Below, one piece after another: positions 46,621 through 58,720 of a stretch of DNA of 64,000 nt. The notes under the pieces were generated by a model. That model saw only the letters and a program-made list of their open reading frames with translations. It was not told the DNA's origin and did no database searches. The DNA comes from Sipunculus nudus (taxonomy: Eukaryota > Annelida > Sipuncula > Golfingiida > Sipunculidae), in the NCBI GenBank assembly GCA_026874595.1, contig CM049311.1:39621676-39685675 (forward strand), given 5' to 3'. Both the position numbers and the translations under genes were made by a program. Numbering within the stretch: the first letter of the stretch is position 1; the number at the start of each line of letters is the position of its first letter.

Positions 46621-48055
46621 ACCGTGATCATATAACCTCAGCTTTGTGCGGGCAAAATATTATCATATGGAAGCAATTATACCTTCTTTGGAGTAGCTAT
46701 TCTCATCAGTTATTTTACTATTCATTGCAAATCTTTTGTAAACTGGGCACATAAGGCAGTTTACAGCAGACAACTATTTACAGACATTTACAGTAGAATG
46801 AGACATATAAAGGACTTAATTAACATTGAATGAAATGCATGTTTTGCTGATGAATTCATTAAGGAGAGTGTTTCAAGAAAAAAAAAACCAAAGGGACCTT
46901 AGAAAATGTAGAAGTTTGAGAAAAGTCCTGTTGAAGGAAACAAATTTGAAATTAAATATCAACTCATAACAAAAAAGTGTCATCAAGAGTCATAATGTTA
47001 TCGTTCGTGTTTCCAAATGTTCTTCTATCCCATCTCCCCCCCCCCCCGAAGGTCTATTTTTAAAACGATTTATGGGAATATAAAACCAAGGCATTCAGGA
47101 AATACCAGTACAATTACAAAAACGGACAAATTTTAACATAAACTATGGTAAAACCAATGGTAAAGTTTTAATATAACAACGGTAAAGTTAAATGCTTTTT
47201 ATTATTGAATTCTTGTCGCTTTTTTTCATTATCTTAAATTTAAATGACTTGTGATGGCACAATGGCAACAAAGGCTTCATCTTTCCGAACAAGATCACTG
47301 GTACAACATTTTTTAAATGAAAATAGTAATCTGTAGATAATGATAGTACTCAGTTCGTACTATCTATATATAATGCTAACTATGAAATGAAAAATGAAGA
47401 ACAGAACTGCAGGGTATGTCAGATGCAGCAGCGGAATGTACATCTTTGATTGGAGCCCATGTTCTTTTTATCATTTTTATAGCAAATAACTCCAGACAAA
47501 AACTAAAGAACTGTATGCCTGCTAAACTAATGCTTGTTTCCCTTAAATCGTGATTAAGAACAATTTTATTAAATGCATAAGCTAACAAAATGACATGTGC
47601 CTTACACAAGAAACAAACGCCTTGCATTTCTTTTTTTTAATATTAAGTTATTGTAATTTTAATAAAATCCATAAAAAAAATAACAAATTGTTTGGGCTAT
47701 ATTATGGGGGTCGGTATAGAGGAAGTCAACATTAAGGTTGTTTAAACAGCACATAAAAACTCCATTTTAAGTACATTTAACTTGTCAGATATGGCACATT
47801 TTAAAGTAATTTTCAAGTACCTAAGTCTCAAATAATCTGAACTTAGTTCGGGTTTCTTACTGCTCGTCCAACTTACTACATAATGATCTCACCTTAATAA
47901 TAAATTGTTAAAAAGTAGAAATAATTAAATTATTATTTGTATGTTCATTCTGCAAATGTTAAAATTAAATATTAAAACGTGTCTTGTAAAACAATATTTT
48001 ATTTTAAATGATTTTGGAAGAAAATAAAACTTTTGTGTGTTAAGATATCGAGGTC
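46621..48055. other. Intergenic, nothing recognised
   Basis: AT-rich. An 83-codon frame on the minus strand (47376-47627) shows no domain. Confidence 0.45.
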
Positions 48056-48058
48056 ATT

Positions 48059-48067
48059 ATCTCTCTC

Positions 48068-48098
<31 letters not shown>

Positions 48099-48130
48099 TT
48101 ATATATATATATATAATATTATATAATATA

Positions 48131-48180
<50 letters not shown>
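48059..48180. repeat. (CT)n(AT)n microsatellite
   Basis: CT run to about 48099, then AT runs to 48180; left neighbour of a hairpin. Confidence 0.93.
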
Positions 48181-48181
<1 letters not shown>

Positions 48182-48236
48182 TCATATAATGATTAGTGGT
48201 ATAGCCATATTAGTCTGTAGTCGAAGTGTGGGTTTG

Positions 48237-48312
48237 GAGTAAGCGTGACGCCTTTTAGATATAGACTAATATTAATAAACATGTTACTATCTAAAAGGCG
48301 TCACTCTTACTC
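48237..48312. repeat. 26-bp-arm inverted repeat (hairpin)
   Basis: Left arm 48237-48264 and right arm 48287-48312 pair through 'gtgacgccttttagat' with one mismatch and a small bulge; loop about 22 bases. AT microsatellites lie on both sides, as for the hairpin at 26931-27027. Confidence 0.75.
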
Positions 48313-48318
48313 TCTACA

Positions 48319-48327
48319 TATATATAT

Positions 48328-48374
<47 letters not shown>

Positions 48375-48402
48375 ATATATATGTGTGTGTGTGTGTGTGT
48401 GA
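48319..48402. repeat. (AT)n(GT)n microsatellite
   Basis: Right-hand AT run followed by GT units. Confidence 0.93.
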
Positions 48403-49835
48403 ATGTGCTAATCATTTTTACCTCAATGTATAGGAAAATAAGTGTCTAGGAAATTATACGGGTGGGAGCTACCTTCCCGGATAACTTAAATGACTAGAGA
48501 TTACCACTGCTGATAGAAAAAAAAATAAGACATCCCCTGAAGAAAACTGTGAAGGTACATACACATTTATAACACTTAAACAGTATGTGCATTATCTCAC
48601 GCCATTAGTTCATTTGTTTGGCTGAATGAAACATTTTCCTGGCGAAACCATCACTGTACACTGACAATCTCCAATTCACCTGTGTCATTCGTTGTTATGG
48701 TTCTGTGTGTGAGTAAATACAGTCCATGTGTGTCTGTCTACCATAACAAGACTGTAGACCATAACTAGAATTCTGATCTTGCGCTTGCACAATTCCTAAA
48801 CCAGGAGAAATTATATGACAGAAAAAAAACTGAGAAACACTGTGATGATGCTTGAAAAAATCTTGATTTGAAAAGTAGCGCGGTATGGCCACCAATTGGC
48901 GTGCGCGCTATGTCTATATTTCTACCACTGATCTCGCAAACCTTACATCACTTATGTAAAGGAGTACTCAAACGGTTTACAATGAAATATTTGCAGATAT
49001 GATCATATTTTAAGGAGAAAAAATCAAGCTATATATATAAAGCATATAACACCATATGTGTATATTAAATATACTTGGTATGTGAATAGATACATTAAAT
49101 ATAAAAAAAAAAAAAAAAAAAAAATTAGACGATCCCAAACTGTTCAGAGAACTTAGTTTGTGTGTTTAGTATGTATATACAATTAATAAATAACCTTTCT
49201 TATCCTCTTTTCCCGGCTAACCTTGTTTATGTTTCGGTCACAGTTTATTCATTCAACGTTTTAAATAGCATTTTAATACAAGCTGAAAGACATGTCAAAA
49301 CTGAATAAAAAAATTGGCACCTTGTTTTTAAGGCTTCATAGAAAGGTGAAGAACATAAATGCATGGGGTGTCACATTTTTACAAACAAAATTTACTCAGG
49401 ACGAATTTGCTACATATGCCCCTACACTAATTTGCGAATATTGCCCAAAAAGTTTGCATGAGTTCTGCAACACTACAAACGACATTCGCGAATATACCTT
49501 GTACGAACTATATATACGCACAAACGCGCAAGAATGGTTTACTGCTCCCTTGTAGGAACACATTCCGAGAAAAAAAATTTTGGAATTTGTAATTTTTTTT
49601 TACTCACATCCTCTGTGAAAACCCTGCGTTAACCGGCGGGAATCCCGCGTACATGGAATGGCAACACGAATAAATCAAAAGAGCAATTCTCATCGCTTTA
49701 GAATTGTTGATTAATCCTTATTAGTGTCTTTGTCGTGAATAGGCATGTTGTAAAGCCGTATTTCGCATGAGTTCCTAGACATTCCCGCATATTCTGTTTC
49801 CCTTATACCTGTGACAATCGCTGCGAACCTTATCA
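48403..49835. other. Intergenic, A run at 49102-49123
   Basis: No gene supported. An 87-codon frame at 49292-49555 lies just upstream of the Penelope-like fragment but shows no motif that would tie it to that element. Confidence 0.4.
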
Positions 49836-50290
49836 GTGGGTTTTGATCCGAAGTCAAAAATGGGGCCCGCTTATGCCAATAAATTCATGTGCGATTTCGA
49901 ACAGAAACTGCTGTCCGACAGCCAATCAAAGCCTTTAGCGTATATGCGCTACATTGATGAAATATTTATTGTATGGCAACAAGGTCAGGCGAATAAAATC
50001 AGTCCTCATATCAAGTTCACTATCGACTCCTCACCCACACAAATCCCATTCTTTGATGTGTCAGTTGCCATCACTGGAGGACATTTGACTACCAGCATGC
50101 ATTTATCATTTACCCACTGACAAAATGGCCTAATGGGGAGGGAAATTATATAGGAGAAACTAGCACCAAATTCGGGCTCAGAATGAACAATTAACCACCA
50201 CCAAAAAAAAAAAATCCGCGACAACACTCCTGGATTCCCCGTTGGCGCACATTTCATAAATCTGACCATTCTCTCCCAGACTGAACATGC
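49836..50290 (+). pseudogene. Penelope-like element: reverse transcriptase and GIY-YIG fragment
   Basis: The first frame reads KMGPAYANKFM, then YMRYIDEIFIVW, then IKFTIDSSPTQIPFFDVSV. This is the order of the reverse transcriptase of Penelope-like elements (MAPAYANLFM, RYIDDIFFIW, FTxxxSxxxxxFLDV). The catalytic YIDD is YIDE here. After a stop, other frames give NYIGETSTKFGLRMN and SDHSLPD, which match the GIY-YIG endonuclease region. Stops, shifts and the changed motif make it inactive. The element's 5' part is not recognisable. Confidence 0.75.
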
Positions 50291-50300
50291 ATCATACCTA

Positions 50301-51562
50301 AAGGCAACTTTCCCTCCAGCAAAGACAGATTAACATCCGAACAAAAAACACATTCATACCCTACGAACACATAAAAAGGATTAAACAAGGACTTGGCTTT
50401 TCTGTCTAAATACCCAGCACTCAGCACATACGTTTCCCCTCTATAATAACCCCTCCCCTTAAAGGTAACTTTACCTCCAGCAAAGACAGATTAACATCCG
50501 AACAAAAAACACATTCATACCCTACGAACACATAAAAAGGATTAAACAAGGACTTGGCTTTTCTGTCTAAATACCCAGCACTCAGCACATACGTTTCCCC
50601 TCTAGACTATCCCCTCCCCTTAAAGGTAACTTTACCTCCAGCTAAGACAGATTAACATCCGAACAAAGAACATATTCATACCCTACGAACATGAATAAAA
50701 TGGATAAATCAAGGACTTGGCTTTTCCGTCTAAATACCCAGCACTCAGCACATACGTTTCCCCTCTAGACTATCCCCTCCCCTTAAAGGTAACTTTACCT
50801 CCAGCTAAGACAGATTAACATCCGAACAAAGAACATATTCATACCCTACGAACATGAATAAAATGGATTAATCAAGGACTTGGCTTTTCTGTCTAAATAC
50901 CCAGCACTCAGCACATACGTTTCCCCTCTAGACTATCCCCTCCCCTTAAAGGTAACTTTACCTCCAGCTAAGACAGATTAACATCCGAACAAAGAACATA
51001 TTCATACCCTACGAACACGAATAAAATGGATTAATCAAGGACTTGGCTTTTCCGTCTAAATACCCAGCACTCGGCACATACGTTTCCCCTCTAGACTATT
51101 CCCTTCCCTTAAAGGTAACTTTACCTCCAGCAAAGACAGATTAACATCCGAACAAAGAACATATTCATACCCTACGAACACGAATAAAATGGATTAATCA
51201 AGGACTTGGCTTTTCCGTCTAAATACCCAGCACTCAGCACATACGTTTCCCCTCTAGACTATCCCCTCCCCTTAAAGGTAACTTTATCTCCAGCAAAGAC
51301 AGATTAACATCCGAACAAAGAACATATTCATACCCTACGAACACGAATAAAATGGATTAATCAAGGACTTGGCTTTTCCGTCTAAATACCCAGCACTCAG
51401 CACATACGTTTCCCCTCTAGACTAACCCCTCCCCTTAAAGGAAACTTTACCTCCAGCAAAGACAGATTAACATCCGAGCGAAAAACACATTTATACCCTA
51501 CGAACACATAAAAAGGATTAAACAAGGACTTTTACGTACATTTACGTTTCTCCTCTAGACTA
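50301..51562. repeat. 163-bp satellite, eight copies
   Basis: 'aaggtaactttacctccagc' begins units at 50301, 50462, 50623, 50786, 50949, 51112, 51275 and 51438; period 161-163. The inner units are very similar. The two left-most and the right-most share the variant 'acacataaaaaggattaaac'. The array starts right after the Penelope-like fragment. Confidence 0.95.
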
Positions 51563-52245
51563 ACCCCATGTCATTGATATCCCAGCAGGCCTGTTCTCAA
51601 ATGGATATACATAGGCCAGTTCTGAAGAGATACATGTAGCCAGATTAATGGGTATAGCTGGCAAGCCAGCCCCGTTGACCAAACTAGGAGTCACACTGTC
51701 AGCTCTGTTTACTGATTTCAAGATACTCACTCGCTCTGATGAAAGCTATATGGGTAGCTGAATATTTAGCAACAATCTGTATATGTTATCTAAATAATAT
51801 GATTGATTGAAATGTTAGCGTGGATGTCTCTCTTTTTTATGTTCATTGACTGTCTTAAGCCAGCACCCGGAGAATTTAGAAATGTTATATATATATATTA
51901 CTATCATGCATCGACCGCTAACCCAGTATTAGCGCCCCCACCCCCCTCCCCGTTCTCTAATTTCGGATCCGCCACTGTGGGATATAAGACTTGCTGAACA
52001 TAAACAGCAATTAAATGTAATAGAGAAAAAAAATCTATGAATAAAAGACTCTGAACAAGGAATGATAACGCAAAGATAAAATAAAAATATTATTAATACA
52101 AGCGACATATGTTTATCTCTATGCTTGTTCGTATGTAATGATGTAATTTATCCACAGTTGAACCTTTTGATATAAAATATTTACTTACTATATATCTTAC
52201 TGTTATTTTTTTTCATCAATAAGTATAAACTTGTATACCACGAGT
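51563..52245. other. Intergenic, nothing recognised
   Basis: Includes 'ttcggatccgccactg' at 51961-51976, the reverse of a 'gcggatcc' motif seen at 57911, but no clear element. Confidence 0.4.
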
Positions 52246-52249
52246 GGGA

Positions 52250-53245
52250 TCACGTCCAACCAGGACAACATGACATTCAGGCCTTCATGATGAGGTATCA
52301 TATCATGGGTGACTGTAAACTACGAGTTGGATCATGTCCGACCAGGACTACATGACATTCAGGCCTCTATGATGAGATATCATGATATCATGGGTGCCTG
52401 TATACTACGAGTGGGATCACGTCCTACCCATGACAACATGACATTCAGGCCTTCATGGTGAGATATCATAATATCATGGGTGTCTTAAAGTGGGTGCCTT
52501 AAAGTGGGCTCTCTTTGTCCATCATGGCAACTTGATATTCAGGCCTTCATGATGAGATATCATGATATCGTGGGTGCCGGTATACAATGAATGGGATCAC
52601 GTGAAACCATGACAACATGATATTCAGCCTTCATGATGAGATATCAATATATCATGGGTGCCTTAAAGTGGGCTCTCTTTGTCCACCATGGCACCATGAT
52701 ATTCAGGCCTTCATGATGAGATATCATGATATCGTGGGTGCCTGTATACTATGAATGGATTCATGTGAAACCATGACAACATGATATTCAGGCCTTCATG
52801 ATGAGATATCAATATATCATGGGTGCCTTAAAGTGGGTGCCTTAAAGTGGGCTCTCTTTGTCTACCATGACAACATGATATTCAGGCCTTCATAATGAGA
52901 TATCATAATATCATGAGTGCCTTAAAGTGGGTGCCATAAAGTGGGCTCTCTTTGTCTACCATGGCAACATGACTTTCAGGCCTTCATGATGAGATATCAT
53001 AATATCATGGGTGCCTTAAAGTGGGCTCTCTTTGTCCACCATGGCAACATGATATTCAGGCCTTCATGATGAGATATCATGATATCGTGGGTGCCTGTAT
53101 ACAATGAATGGGATCACGTGAAACCATGACAACATGATATTCAGGCCTTCATGATGAGATATCATAATTTCATGAGTGCCTTAAAGTGGGTGCCTTAAAG
53201 TGGGCTCTCTTTGTCTACCATGGCAATATGATTTTCAGGCCTTTT
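52250..53245. repeat. Minisatellite of 75-95 bp units rich in palindromic GATATCATGATATC
   Basis: About twelve units of 'acatgatattcaggccttca' plus 'tgatgagatatcatgatatc' and variable fillers ('gggtgccttaaagtgggctc'). The irregular spacing comes from these fillers being present, absent or doubled. Confidence 0.92.
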
Positions 53246-54150
53246 TAAGATAAACTGATAGGGGCCTGCGAGTCATATATGTCACAGTAGAAAACCCTTT
53301 CAAAGAGATGGATCAAAATATTTGCTTGGGGTAGTATTTGACATATGGGTGTATTTTTTTTAGCTAATTAATGAAGAAAAATATTTTGTTACACAAACTT
53401 GTGGTAGTTACCCTGGCGGCTAGAAATGAAGTTTGAAGCAGTTACTTGGAAATCGAACTTAGGCGAGATATTTTATTGATTAACCTTTCTGATGAGTATT
53501 ATCAAAATCATTCATATTCTTTATTAGATATCGAGGCGACACCACAAAGTAGCTATCATAATGCCACTACAAAGCAGCCTGGTAACCTCTGACCTCATTA
53601 AATATGCGTGCAGTCTGCTGAGAAATTAATTTAGATGAAAAAATCTATTGGTAAATATTTACATAGAGTTTCATGAAAATCCATAGAATTTTTGGTGAGT
53701 CACCAATGTGCCTTCAAAGTGCGGGGATCCCTGACCTCATTAAATATGCGTGAATTTTGATGATAATATAAATCAGGTGAAAAAGCCTAGTCTTCAAAAG
53801 GTATAATGAGTTTCATGAAAATCCATAGGATTTTTTTGTGAGTCAGCAAGGTGCCTCCAAAGTGCGGTGACCTCTGACTTCAATAAATATGCATAGATCT
53901 CTAAGGCGAGATATTGTATTGATTAACATTTCTGATGAGTTTTATCAAAATCCTTCATATTCTTTGTAAGTTATCGCGGCGACACAAAAAAGTAGCCGAG
54001 TGACCCGTGACCTTATAAGATATACGTGGATGTTGCCTATAATCGAACTAGGAATAGATAATCTGTTGGAAAGTTAACGCGGAGACACTAAAAGTTAACG
54101 GACGGACGGTGGGTATACCTTAATACTCCCGTCATTACGGGCGTATAAAG
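53246..54150. repeat. Decayed tandem repeat with 'cctcattaaatatgcgtg'
   Basis: 'gacctcattaaatatgcgtg' at about 53590 and 53730, a variant near 53877, and 'tttctgatgagtwttatcaaaatc' at about 53485 and 53928. Ends with 'acggacggacggtgggtata'. Confidence 0.65.
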
Positions 54151-54580
54151 ATTATTGTAAAATGGCGTGCATATCTACTTATACGCTAGAATCGATCCGA
54201 GCCCTATAGCTTGTACTGCCCTCTCAACGTCTTCAGTTAATTTAAAATCAACGTTTGGTAGGAAGGCTGCGGCTGGATCACCATAAGTGTTCACGATTAA
54301 TGTCTGTGGACACTTTCACTGGAGCTTAACAAATGTGCTGGAGAACGGACAAGCCGCATCTGTAACCTGGTAACCATGTGTAGTGGTGTGCGTTTGATGT
54401 TCGGTCGGTCGGTTGCAGGGACACAGGAGTCACTTGATGCCGACAGCTGAAAGGTTAGTACCATCTCATGGCGTCTCTGGTTAAAGCTTGCTCTTGCTTT
54501 TTCTGTGATTTTATATAGTCAAACAAATCCCACTGAAAAAAATCTCTCATAACAGTTAAATAATGACGGCTTTTCTTAAT
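54151..54580. other. Spacer left of the large palindrome
   Basis: No feature recognised. Confidence 0.4.
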
Positions 54581-55178
54581 TTCGAATCACAGGCACCCGT
54601 TTCCGGCACTACAATGGCCTAGAAACGGTAAACATATTGAGTATGGGCGATATGAACTCCACCGCTACGCGGGAAAAAACTTTTTTTCACAAGTCCGAAT
54701 TCAGGAGAATTATCCGCTTTATAAGCATGATCGCGCGCCTTTTTGTTGAAAACATCTTTATTTACAAGATTAAACTTCCAAATATGAAAGTTCCCCACAC
54801 TAACCGCGAATTCCAGCACGTTTATTTCAGCTGCGACACCGTCATTTGTCATGTATACATTTACTTTAGTAAATGTATACATGACAAATGACGGTGTCGC
54901 AGCTGGAATAAATGTTCTGGAATTCGCGGTTAGTGTAGACAACTTTTATTTTTGGAAGTTTAACCTTGTAAATAAAGATTTTTTCAACAAATGGCGCGTG
55001 ATCATGCTTGTAAAGCGGATACTTCTCCTGAATTCGGACTTGTGAAAAAAAGTTGTCTTTCCCGCGTAGCGGTGGAGTTCATTACCTTGTTCTCTTATAA
55101 TGGGTATATCGCCCATACTCAATATGTTTACCGTTTCTAGGCCATTGTAGTGCTGGAGACGAGTGCCTGTGTTTCGAA
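54581..55178. repeat. 598-bp near-perfect palindrome
   Basis: The arms (54581-54864 and 54869-55178) are reverse complements from 'ttcgaa' at the outer edges to 'gtaaatgtatacat' at the centre, with a four-base loop (54865-54868) and only scattered mismatches. The right arm has one extra stretch of about 26 bases near 55081-55107. Each arm carries a mirrored open frame, which is a by-product. It could be a fold-back/MITE-type element or an inverted duplication, and if transcribed would form a long double-stranded RNA. Confidence 0.93.
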
Positions 55179-55705
55179 TGTTTGATATGTAGCTACTTGG
55201 TGTAAAGGATCAATTGATAATTTTGCCTTGGTAAATGGTCATTTTATTTTACACGAAGAGGGAGCTTACAACGTTTAAATATTCTAAAATGTATTACAGT
55301 TAAAAAAAGAGAAATGCTAGCTGATTTAGACTTATCTTCGGACCCTGGCAATTCGTTGATCAGCAGTCTGTCTGTAAAGCATAGCTGGGTCGATTTTAGT
55401 ACACTTTGTTTCAGACAGGAACGTTTTTATCGCCACCAAACCCAGCCCCATATTAATGTTACTTTCAGTTATACAATAACATATGCTAGTAACACGCGCT
55501 TGTGTAGATAATAATAACATATATTAAATTAATACTTGACATATATAACATTAGTAATAAGTTCAATATATTAAATAGTTAACAAATTTTTAAAACAGTT
55601 TATAAACAAACGTGTTCTAAACTACGTTGTTGTAATCAAATTAATCACTTATGAGGGCATACAAGTCAAAAGAGCACACACCCTCACACACACACTCACT
55701 CTCAA

Positions 55706-55708
<3 letters not shown>
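55179..55708. other. Intergenic, nothing recognised
   Basis: AT-rich unique sequence. Confidence 0.45.

Positions 55709-55741
<33 letters not shown>
55709..55741. repeat. (AT)n microsatellite
   Basis: About 15 AT units after a CA-rich lead. Confidence 0.9.
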
Positions 55742-55745
<4 letters not shown>

Positions 55746-57596
55746 TAGTATTTAAATACAGATTATGTTGAATGTAAGCGGGAAAGAAACATGAATTGGA
55801 GCTAAAGCGGGTATAACGACCAATCTAGGGATAGGGTCCTGCTGCTGCAAAGCTGTTCCAGGCATCTGAGGTGACTAGATGGGGTTATTCTGGGTAGACT
55901 GGTCATTAAACAAGATTTAACCAAGGTCAGTAACGTCCAAGTGAGTAGTCAATTGTTTACGCTTCATTATAGTCTTGTGTCAAAACCAAGGAATGCCGGA
56001 CGCGTATATATAGGCGCGGCAGTAAATGCTATTTGTCTCAGGTCAGACTGGATGTCAACAGCATTTCTATTATTTTAAGTATACAGGTTGTAAAATATTG
56101 AATGTTTAAATTGCACCCACTATGCTCTTATGGGTGAATAAAATATTAAATAAAAGAAAGTAAAAAAGTTTAATTAGCATGCCACCTGTGGCCATGGTAA
56201 AAAAAGCTTATAATGCATAACTCGAATGCAATGTATAAAATTTGTCAGAGGTCGTTTCTACACAAAACGAACCAAGGAATCGAGAGCCATATGATTATCA
56301 CATTTAATGACTATGCAAGTGGGTCAGTGACTTGGTCAAATGTTAGGTCAAACATGCTTAAATCCGCCACTGACAACAGGGGTTATTCATATGCAGTTAG
56401 ATCGAACCCTGCTTTGAAGGTTGGCTATTGTCATCACAGTGAATCAGTCCCCCAGAGGGCGCAACTTCTTTGATGCCCAACTGCTGAAGTCAACTTAACA
56501 AGATCAGATTTAAATTAATTGGATAGACAAAGATAGTAGACACATTTTTGGCATTCGGGGTGAATCAAAGGCTTTTGCATGTTTATTGTGAATAATTTTA
56601 AATAGGGCCATATTTTATACGGAGGATAATATGAGTAGGATTTGAGTTTGTAAAGCATCTTAATTAGTATCAATTTATACATCATCATGTTCTAAATTTT
56701 AATAACACGTCATGCAAGCGAAAACAATATGCCGAATCTGTTGGTGGCGTCGTTACTTTTTTCTATAATACATTTACAAACATGCGTGTGCTCAGTTAAG
56801 GTCGAATGTTAGCGTCAGTGTTTCAGAGAGCTCGGAGCTCCCAAAGCTTAGATCGTTTAAATTCTATATTTTTACAACGAAGAAAGCCACGTTACGTTTT
56901 TGCCTAATGAGATCCAATTGTCACTTCATCCTAAATCCGAAGAATGTGATTCCACTGTGTGGTGGCACATACTGTCAGAACATGACGGACTGTTTTGGTA
57001 ACGTTGGCATGGCCTCCTACATACAGTGCCAAAAAAAGTCATAATCATACATAGGTCATGCACAAACAACAAAGGTTACTGTAACATCCTGTGTGAAAAT
57101 CCATGGAGATATAAAAGTGTTTGTGTGTGCGCGCCATGGGTCTGTGTGAGCATTTTATAGAAAGCGTTTGTGTATGTGAACGTTAATTGCATGGGATAAA
57201 CGTGTGTATGTGTTAACATGTTTAATATAAGTGTGTTTGTGTTAACTTTTCAAGAAATACACGTGCTTGTAAACATTTATTGCGATAAACGAGTTTGAAC
57301 GTCTGTCCAAAATTTGAGTTACCAGATGATCCAAACAGAACAGTGATTTTCGAGCTTTCGTATGGTGTTCTATATAGGCCTATTCTAGGTTAAAGATCCT
57401 TTACTTTCTTCTTTAAGATATATGTTAAAAAAAAGTTTAATTCAGAAATTGAAATTTTGGTAAAAATTACATACTTTCATAGTAACTGTTGCCATATTTT
57501 TAAACCGAAAAGCCCGACATAGAGACTTTAGAAAATGCTTACAGTACTTTTTGGAGTCCGTACATCTTAATGATTAAAGAAATATACCATAAATCC
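55742..57596. other. Intergenic, nothing recognised
   Basis: A TG-rich stretch at 57117-57260 with loosely repeated 'gtgtttgtgt'; no gene. Confidence 0.45.
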
Positions 57597-58720
57597 CCCC
57601 CCCCCCCCACCACGAAAAGTGGTGGAACATGAGGAACTCAACTTCGTTGTCAGGGAGGTTAACCTGCCCCAGAGCCTGTTGCCCGCAGACTGTCCGCCTT
57701 TTTTCTTCTGAAGGAAACATCTGTTTCTCATGGTTTCATAATTGATTAAGATCGATTGACAAATGCTTCAAGAGCCAAGTATTTGGGAATGGTGAGAAGC
57801 TGCTGTCAGGGCCACCGAGAGAAATTTTTAGAGGCGGTACCATAGGGTTTAGGGGCCCCCTACCTTTTCCTCGTTTTACTACAATTCAGGATTTAATAAA
57901 CTCTGTATTCAGGAGCGGATCCAGGGAGTCAGGACCCCCCCCCCCCCCCTTCAGCGGCCCCAACCTTTTTTTTTAGAGTTTCAGACCAATTATTGCGGCC
58001 TGGCCCCTTTTTTCTGGCCTGGGGACCTTTTTTAAGGTTTTATCGTCAGTCCTCCTTGGTTTGACCCCTCCTTTTCTTAAACCCTGGATATGCCCGTCGT
58101 ATTCCTTTTATTGAAGCATCCCTGGCAAAACCCCTTAATTTAAAAATCAAACCAAAAGCTGTTTCAATTGCATATTATATCCAATTAAGTATATATGAGT
58201 TTAAACCTGGTAAAGAGCTTTTTCTTATGATGTATATGTATTTGTTAAATTTATATTTATTTTCATGAAATATTTTAACATTTTTGAACATTAAATTTTT
58301 TAAATGGTACATGATTTTAAGCAACCAGTAACGGCAAACCACTCTTTAGAATGCATGACACTATGTCAAATCCGTTTTTTTTTTCTGTGTCACATATAAT
58401 CAAAATGAAAGCGACTCTCCCAAGGGGCGGATCAAGGAATTATGAAGTGTGGAGTCCAACCGAGGAGGAAACTAATGACAAAACTTGAAAAGGGCCCCAG
58501 TTGCGGAAAAGATGGGTGGGTGGGGGTGGGGGGGGGTGGGTGTTCCAGGCTGCAAAGTTGTTCTGAAACCCTTTAAAAAGGTTGTGGCGGCGGAAAAGGA
58601 GGGGTTCCGGACCCGCTGAACCCCCTCCCCCCGGCTTAATCCTTCCCCTATCCGCCCCCCCCCCCCGGGAACCGCTTCTTCTCCCCGACCCCCTCACACA
58701 CAACCGCCCAGGTAAAATAA
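57597..58720. repeat. Homopolymer-rich region with two 'gcggatc' element-like edges
   Basis: C or G runs at 57596-57609, 57936-57949, 58513-58540 and 58654-58666. 'aggagcggatccagggag' (57909) and 'aggggcggatcaaggaat' (58423) look like two diverged copies of the same element start. The open frames here are low-complexity. Confidence 0.45.

Noticed and set aside
49292-49555. 87-codon frame upstream of the Penelope-like fragment
   Set aside because: Considered as the element's N-terminal part, but no motif supports it and no continuous reading joins them.
50301-51562. CRISPR array
   Set aside because: Units of 161-163 bp are repetitive along their full length with no unique spacers. This is a satellite in animal DNA.
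54619-55045. Mirrored open frames on opposite strands
   Set aside because: They are the same sequence read from the two arms of the palindrome.
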